Shown here piece after piece: positions 60,230 to 64,000 of a DNA stretch of 64,000 bases. A program made the translations under genes and the position numbers. The notes under the pieces were generated by a model. The model ran no database searches, was not told the DNA's origin, and saw only the letters and a list, made by a program, of their open reading frames with translations. The first letter of the stretch is position 1. Each line of letters starts with the position of its first letter. This stretch comes from HGM04593 sp045636125. GTDB taxonomy: Bacteria; Bacteroidota; Bacteroidia; Bacteroidales; Bacteroidaceae. Location: assembly GCA_045636125.1 (NCBI GenBank), contig JAZTWX010000026.1:62001-126000 (forward strand), given 5' to 3'.

Positions 60230-60240
60230 TGCAACCGGTT

Positions 60241-61728
60241 TTACGCGAATTTACTCCAGTCGGTGAGACGCATATCACCCTCACGCTCAAATGTAGCGTG
60301 CATTCCAAGCGCAGCGGCAACATTGTGGCTCACGTGCCCTTTCTTCGATATTTTGAGATAATCCCAAAGCATCTGCTTGTATGCGGGGTGAGCACAATTT
60401 TCAATGAGGAGCTTCGCACGCTCGTCGGGTCCCTTGCCGCGGAGGTCGGCAACACCCCACTCTGTTACCACAATGCGCACATCGTGCTCGGTGTGGTCGG
60501 CGTGTGTAACCATAGGAACAATCGAGCTTATCTGGCCACCCTTCTGTGTCGAGGGGCAGGTGAAGATTGAAATATAAGCGTTACGCGCAAAGTCGCCCGA
60601 ACCGCCGATACCGTTCATGAGGCGTGTACCGCAGATGTGCGACGAGTTCACGCAGCCGTAAAGGTCGACCTCAATGGCTGTGTTCATAGCTATAATTCCC
60701 AAACGACGGATAATTTCGGGGTGGTTCGAAATTTCCGAGGGGCGCAGGATGAGTTTGTCGCGGAAGAAGTCGAAGTTATCGTAAACGTGTGAAAGACACT
60801 CCTGCGAGAGTGAAAGCGAGCAGGTACTTCCGGCCTTTACCTTGCCAAGCTCCATAAGTTTTATTACAGAGTCCTGCAAAACCTCGGAGTAGAGGTAGAG
60901 AGGGGGAATTTCGGTTGCATTTTCAAGACCTTTGAGCACAGCGTTTGCCACGTTACCGATGCCACTCTGAATGGGGAGACCCGTAGCGGGGATTGTGCCG
61001 CGCTTCATATCGTTTATTATGAAATCGACAACATTCTCACCAATTTTGCGGGTAACATCGTCGAGCTCCTTGAAGAGCACCACCTCGTTGGGCATATTCA
61101 CCTCTACAATACCGATAACCTTTTTGGGGTCGACCTGCACATAGGGCTTACCGATGCGGTCGTCGGCCTGATAGATGGGAATTTCGCGACGATAGGGAGG
61201 GTCGGCAGGCTCGTAAACGTCGTGCAGACCAATTGTGTGGTGATAAGTGTTGCGCTCAATGATTATCTTGTCGGCAAGGTTGGCAACTGTCTGGCCGATA
61301 CCGCCGGCTGTGGTAAGATATACTTTTCCGTCGAGAGTAATATCAACAGCCTCAAGAATGGCAACGTTCACCTTGCCCATATAGCCGTAACGCAAGTCCT
61401 GTGCCATGAGCGAGAGGTGAAGGTCGGTGTATATAAGTTCCTTGTTGTTTACAGCAGTGCGCACTGTGGGGTTCGAAAGGAACGGTGCGCGGAAACGGAT
61501 AGCGTTGGCACGTGTGAGCGCTCCGTCAATTGCATCACCGGTCGATGCGCCTGAATAGAGGTCAATTTTGAAAGGCTTGCCTGCGGCGTGAGCCTCCTCG
61601 GCACGCTTGGCCACTTCGGGAAGAACTGTTTTGGGAGTACCCGACAGGGTGAATCCGCTGATTCCCACTCCGTCGCCGTCGTTTATATAGCACGCAGCCT
61701 CGGCTGCAGTCATTATTCTATAACTCAT
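60241..61728 (-). CDS. Acetyl-CoA hydrolase / succinyl-CoA:acetate CoA-transferase family
   Basis: 495 aa. The two-domain class I CoA-transferase fold, with 'GIGISGFTLSGTPKTV'-type start (here 'GVGISGFTLSGTPK'), 'LYSGASTGDAIDGAL', 'LPIQSGIGNVANAVL' and the active-site Glu in 'YSEVLQD'. Its closest known relatives are succinyl-CoA:acetate CoA-transferases (Cat1, AarC), which fits a succinate/acetate-forming fermenter. Direct hydrolysis is an alternative. It lies in an operon with a thioesterase, a small membrane protein and TrmH. Confidence 0.93.
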   Translation of the reverse strand: MSYRIMTAAEAACYINDGDGVGISGFTLSGTPKTVLPEVAKRAEEAHAAGKPFKIDLYSGASTGDAIDGALTRANAIRFRAPFLSNPTVRTAVNNKELIYTDLHLSLMAQDLRYGYMGKVNVAILEAVDITLDGKVYLTTAGGIGQTVANLADKIIIERNTYHHTIGLHDVYEPADPPYRREIPIYQADDRIGKPYVQVDPKKVIGIVEVNMPNEVVLFKELDDVTRKIGENVVDFIINDMKRGTIPATGLPIQSGIGNVANAVLKGLENATEIPPLYLYSEVLQDSVIKLMELGKVKAGSTCSLSLSQECLSHVYDNFDFFRDKLILRPSEISNHPEIIRRLGIIAMNTAIEVDLYGCVNSSHICGTRLMNGIGGSGDFARNAYISIFTCPSTQKGGQISSIVPMVTHADHTEHDVRIVVTEWGVADLRGKGPDERAKLLIENCAHPAYKQMLWDYLKISKKGHVSHNVAAALGMHATFEREGDMRLTDWSKFA

Positions 61729-61744
61729 TGTGTCAGTGTATTTA

Positions 61745-62107
61745 TTAGTTGTATTTTCTGTTAAATATTTCGTGGTATATTATTGCTCTCTTTGCGTCGG
61801 ACTTGCTTTTTATCGCGTAGCGTCCACGTTGTTTTTCTGTTTGTTGCTTGGGAGCGGGTGCTGCAGTCTCCTGCAACCCCTGCGCCACAGGCTTGTGTGT
61901 TTCGGGGCGAGGTTTCTGCACCCTTGCCGCGGGCTTCTGCACAGGCTCCTCGGCGGGGCGCGGCAGAATCTCTATTGTGGGAAAGGCCTCGGGCATTGCC
62001 TGGTGGGGGTCCTGTTCCTGCGGCATTGTATCGTCGGCCGACAATTTACGCATAAGGTGAACCACAAAAACTATGGCCGCGAGTGCTATATATATAATAA
62101 TGTTCAT
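61745..62107 (-). CDS. Small single-helix membrane protein of unknown function
   Basis: 120 aa. One N-terminal helix (~2-20, 'IIIYIALAAIVFVVHLM') is followed by a Pro/Glu/Gln/Ala-rich, probably unstructured linker (~25-95), then a short basic C-terminal motif 'KSDAKRAIIYHEIFNRKY'. The C-terminal block, likely cytoplasmic, is the best-ordered part and may be a binding motif. Overlaps the thioesterase stop by 4 nt (ATGA). I do not recognise a named family. Confidence 0.75.
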   Translation of the reverse strand: MNIIIYIALAAIVFVVHLMRKLSADDTMPQEQDPHQAMPEAFPTIEILPRPAEEPVQKPAARVQKPRPETHKPVAQGLQETAAPAPKQQTEKQRGRYAIKSKSDAKRAIIYHEIFNRKYN

Positions 62108-62520
62108 AGCTCCTGCTGCTTGAAGAATTCACCAAATACCTCGTCGAACTTTTCGCCACGAGTGAGGCGGCCATTTTCGAGACACACCACTTCAACACGT
62201 GCCTTTACAACAAGCCTGCCGTTGTCGATGTTGTAGATATCCTGCAAGAAAACAAGCTTTGCTCCCTCGCGTTTCATATTCACGCAAACCTCGAATTTAT
62301 CACTGCCACGCAAAGGGCTTTTGTATTCAATTGTTATTTTCGCCACCATAGGGTCGACACCCGCATCGTGCAAGGCCTGCATACGGTAGCCATAAGCCTC
62401 CAAGAATTCGTGGCGGGCGTGTTCCAGGTAACGCTGATAATTGGAATTGTGCACAACCCCCTGAAAATCGCATTCATAGTCGCGCACCTTCATTTCGAGC
62501 TTAAAAGCATATTTTTCCAT
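62104..62520 (-). CDS. Acyl-CoA/acyl-ACP thioesterase (4HBT hot-dog fold)
   Basis: 138 aa from the ATG at 62520. The hot-dog signature 'VRDYECDFQGVVHNSNYQRY' (catalytic D) and 'ARHEFLEAYG' are those of the 4-hydroxybenzoyl-CoA thioesterase/YbgC group. An upstream frame to 62565 is not needed. It is the first gene of the operon and is preceded by a TATATTTG promoter element. Confidence 0.92.
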   Translation of the reverse strand: MEKYAFKLEMKVRDYECDFQGVVHNSNYQRYLEHARHEFLEAYGYRMQALHDAGVDPMVAKITIEYKSPLRGSDKFEVCVNMKREGAKLVFLQDIYNIDNGRLVVKARVEVVCLENGRLTRGEKFDEVFGEFFKQQEL

Positions 62521-62551
62521 AAAACTTCCTTTGTTACAGCATTTAGGGGGA

Positions 62552-62559
62552 CAAATATA
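62552..62559 (-). promoter_or_regulatory. -7 element of the thioesterase/CoA-transferase operon
   Basis: Minus-strand TATATTTG. The transcript would start near 62545, 25 nt before the ATG. The 231-bp gap to mfd contains this and the mfd element, and nothing else I can name. Confidence 0.5.
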
Positions 62560-62654
62560 TAACAAAAGAAATTTATCGCCCCCTTTTGAGGGAAATAATA
62601 TGCCTGCAATGCTAAAATTTACAGCCTTACAGGCTTAAAATACAACAAATTCTA

Positions 62655-62662
62655 TATTTTTG
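62655..62662 (+). promoter_or_regulatory. -7 element of mfd
   Basis: TATTTTTG followed by CAAAG. Transcription would start near 62669, about 83 nt before the ATG at 62752. No standard -33 TTG. Confidence 0.45.
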
Positions 62663-62751
62663 CAAAGAAAATGCAACTATTACACAAATGAGCGGGAGTA
62701 GAAATTGTTCTATTTTCGCTAGTTTGCTATGCCAGCACCTTTGTTTTTAAT

Positions 62752-64000
62752 ATGGAACAAAAAGATTTGATAGCAATGTATGCGGCGCACCCCGGGGTGG
62801 AAGCCCTGCTGAAACTGCGCGAAGAAACAGGCAAGAAGAGAACCAACATTGAGGGGCTCACCGGCAGCGCGGCACCAATGGTGCTTTGCGGCCTTAAGGA
62901 GCGTGCCCCGCAACAGACGTTTCTTGTTATAATGAACGATGCCGACGAGGCGGGATATTTCTACCACGACCTCATACAGATGTGTGGCGAGGAGAATATT
63001 CTCTTCTTCCCGTCGTCGTTCCGCCGTGCGCTGAAATACGGCCACGAGGATGAGGCCAACCGCATTCTGCGCACCGATGTAATGAGCCGCCTCACCAGCC
63101 GTCGCAGGCAGGAGGGGCTTATAATTGTAACCCACCCCGACGGACTCGCCGAAAAGGTTGCTTCGCAGAGCGACCTCGAGGGCAATACCCTGCGCGTGGC
63201 AGTGGGCGATACCATTGGGCGCGACGAGGTTGAAAAAAGGCTCGCAAAGCTCAAATTCAAGGAGGTAACGTATGTATACGAACCGGGAGAGTATGCCGTG
63301 CGAGGCAGCCTCATCGACATTTTCTCATACTCTTCGGAGTACCCTTACCGCATAGACTTTTTCGGCGACGAGGTTGAGAGCATAAGAACATTTGAGGTTG
63401 AAAGCCAGCTATCGAGGGAGCGTTGCGACGAAGCTGCCATTGTACCCAAGGTAACGGGCAGCGAGAATGTTGCAATAACACAATTCCTGCCCAAGAACGC
63501 AATACTTGTAACAAAAGACATTGAATACATAAAGGGCAGCGTGGACAAACTGCGCAGCGAAGGGTTCACCTTGCAGGCAAAGCTGTCCGAAGAGGAACTC
63601 CCGCAAATGCCCGAGCTTATGAGCGGCGACGAGATTGAAGCTTTTACCCGCAGCGTAAAACATTGGGAGCTGAGAGCCGATGCTTCGGCAACCGGCACAA
63701 AGGTAAAATTTGAAACAACACCGCAGCCTGTCTTTCACAAGGATTTCGACCTCATAAGCCGCAGCCTCAACGAATACCTGGGCAAGGGCTACAGGATTAT
63801 GCTCCTCACCGACGAAAAGCACCAGGCCGAGCGACTGCGCACCATTTTCGACGAGCGAGGCGACAACATACCTTTTGAACACGTCGAAAAGACCATACAC
63901 GAGGGCTTTTGCGACAACACCCTGCGCACAGCCTTTTTCACCGACCACCAGCTTTTTGGGCGTTACCACAATTTCCGTCTGCGCAGCGACCGCGCACGCA
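62752..64000 (+). CDS. mfd: Transcription-repair coupling factor Mfd (N-terminal part)
   Basis: The frame is open from the ATG at 62752 to the window edge, 416 residues of an expected ~1100. It covers the UvrB-like D1a-D2 region. 'VYEPGEYAVRGSLIDIFSY' and 'PYRIDFFGDEVESIRTFE' are the UvrB/Mfd damage-recognition motifs, and the ending 'HEGFCDNTLRTAFFTDHQLFGR' leads to the RNA-polymerase-interacting domain. Helicase motifs lie outside the window. Mfd releases stalled RNA polymerase and recruits UvrA. Confidence 0.93.
   Translation, partial: MEQKDLIAMYAAHPGVEALLKLREETGKKRTNIEGLTGSAAPMVLCGLKERAPQQTFLVIMNDADEAGYFYHDLIQMCGEENILFFPSSFRRALKYGHEDEANRILRTDVMSRLTSRRRQEGLIIVTHPDGLAEKVASQSDLEGNTLRVAVGDTIGRDEVEKRLAKLKFKEVTYVYEPGEYAVRGSLIDIFSYSSEYPYRIDFFGDEVESIRTFEVESQLSRERCDEAAIVPKVTGSENVAITQFLPKNAILVTKDIEYIKGSVDKLRSEGFTLQAKLSEEELPQMPELMSGDEIEAFTRSVKHWELRADASATGTKVKFETTPQPVFHKDFDLISRSLNEYLGKGYRIMLLTDEKHQAERLRTIFDERGDNIPFEHVEKTIHEGFCDNTLRTAFFTDHQLFGRYHNFRLRSDRAR

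Noticed and set aside
1..64000. CRISPR arrays, rRNA, tRNA genes, complete insertion sequences or prophage
   Set aside because: No regularly spaced repeats, cloverleaf-like CCA-type ends, rRNA sequence, transposase or phage structural genes were seen on either strand.

Overview
The window is a chromosomal segment of a Bacteroidales bacterium, most likely a gut, host-glycan-using lineage. Four things point there. Upstream regions carry the Bacteroidetes promoter signature (TTG about 19 nt before TAnnTTTG). Bacteroidetes-restricted families occur (DUF4290, DUF4294, the pdxJ-exbB-exbD-tonB order). Shine-Dalgarno sites are not evident. Three glycoside hydrolases lie within 23 kb that act on fucose (GH95), GlcNAc/O-GlcNAc (GH84) and probably GalNAc (GH109), a mucin-type set. 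I cannot name the genus. No rRNA, tRNA or CRISPR array was seen, and no gene-free stretch exceeds 300 bp.

Layout. 1-119: end of a heavy-metal-associated (HMA) domain gene. 230-5226: transporter / GH95 fucosidase / secreted nuclease operon, converging on a thioredoxin. 5802-10873: DASS transporter / outer-membrane porin / GH84 operon with a strong terminator. 10814-12395: AT-rich accessory scar with a 48-bp direct repeat, a secreted protein of unknown family, an IS-like end, the C-terminal remnant of a DUF6973-like protein and an overlapping lipoprotein gene. 12443-14961: BASS-type transporter and NAD(P)HX repair enzyme. 15000-20902: aromatic amino-acid operon aroF-tyrA-aroB-aroA-pheA-aroQ, with promoter and terminator. 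21074-22879: GH109-like oxidoreductase-fold glycosidase with its own promoter and terminator. 22945-25605: yicC-gmk-nadD-MORN operon. 25817-35104: nine-gene operon tsaB-DUF4290-murA-rimM-M23-dxr-rseP-serpin-alkaline phosphatase. 35131-36483: M23/LysM endopeptidase and ndk. 36633-42669: pdxJ-exbB-exbD-tonB-DJ1-ispD-recG operon, divergent from nadK. 43752-44753: second accessory scar with a paralogue of the 11011 gene, a decayed lipoprotein gene and a 21-bp-arm palindrome resembling an IS end. 44779-52724: tripartite ABC efflux operon (TolC-like, HlyD-like, ATPase, permease) divergent from a response regulator and histidine kinase, with duplicated operator-like repeats between them. 52731-57365: HME-RND pump and a His-rich adaptor lipoprotein. 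57448-58935: PfkB sugar kinase and LOG-family protein. 59059-62520: DUF4294 protein facing a thioesterase / membrane protein / CoA-transferase / TrmH methyltransferase operon. 62752-64000: start of mfd.

How it fits together. Most of the window is core metabolism and envelope biogenesis. Precursor supply (murA, dxr, ispD), envelope stress and peptidoglycan remodelling (rseP, two M23 proteins), energised outer-membrane transport (ExbB/ExbD/TonB) and two efflux machines lie in compact co-directional operons. The glycosidases add scavenging of host glycans without a local SusC/SusD pair. The most unusual material is the two related scars at 11 kb and 44 kb. Each combines a member of the same unrecognised secreted-protein family, a small lipoprotein and an IS-like terminus, and one retains the tail of a DUF6973-like protein in a 26-bp overlap with the lipoprotein. 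They may be remnants of a mobile two- or three-gene cassette, possibly an effector/immunity system.
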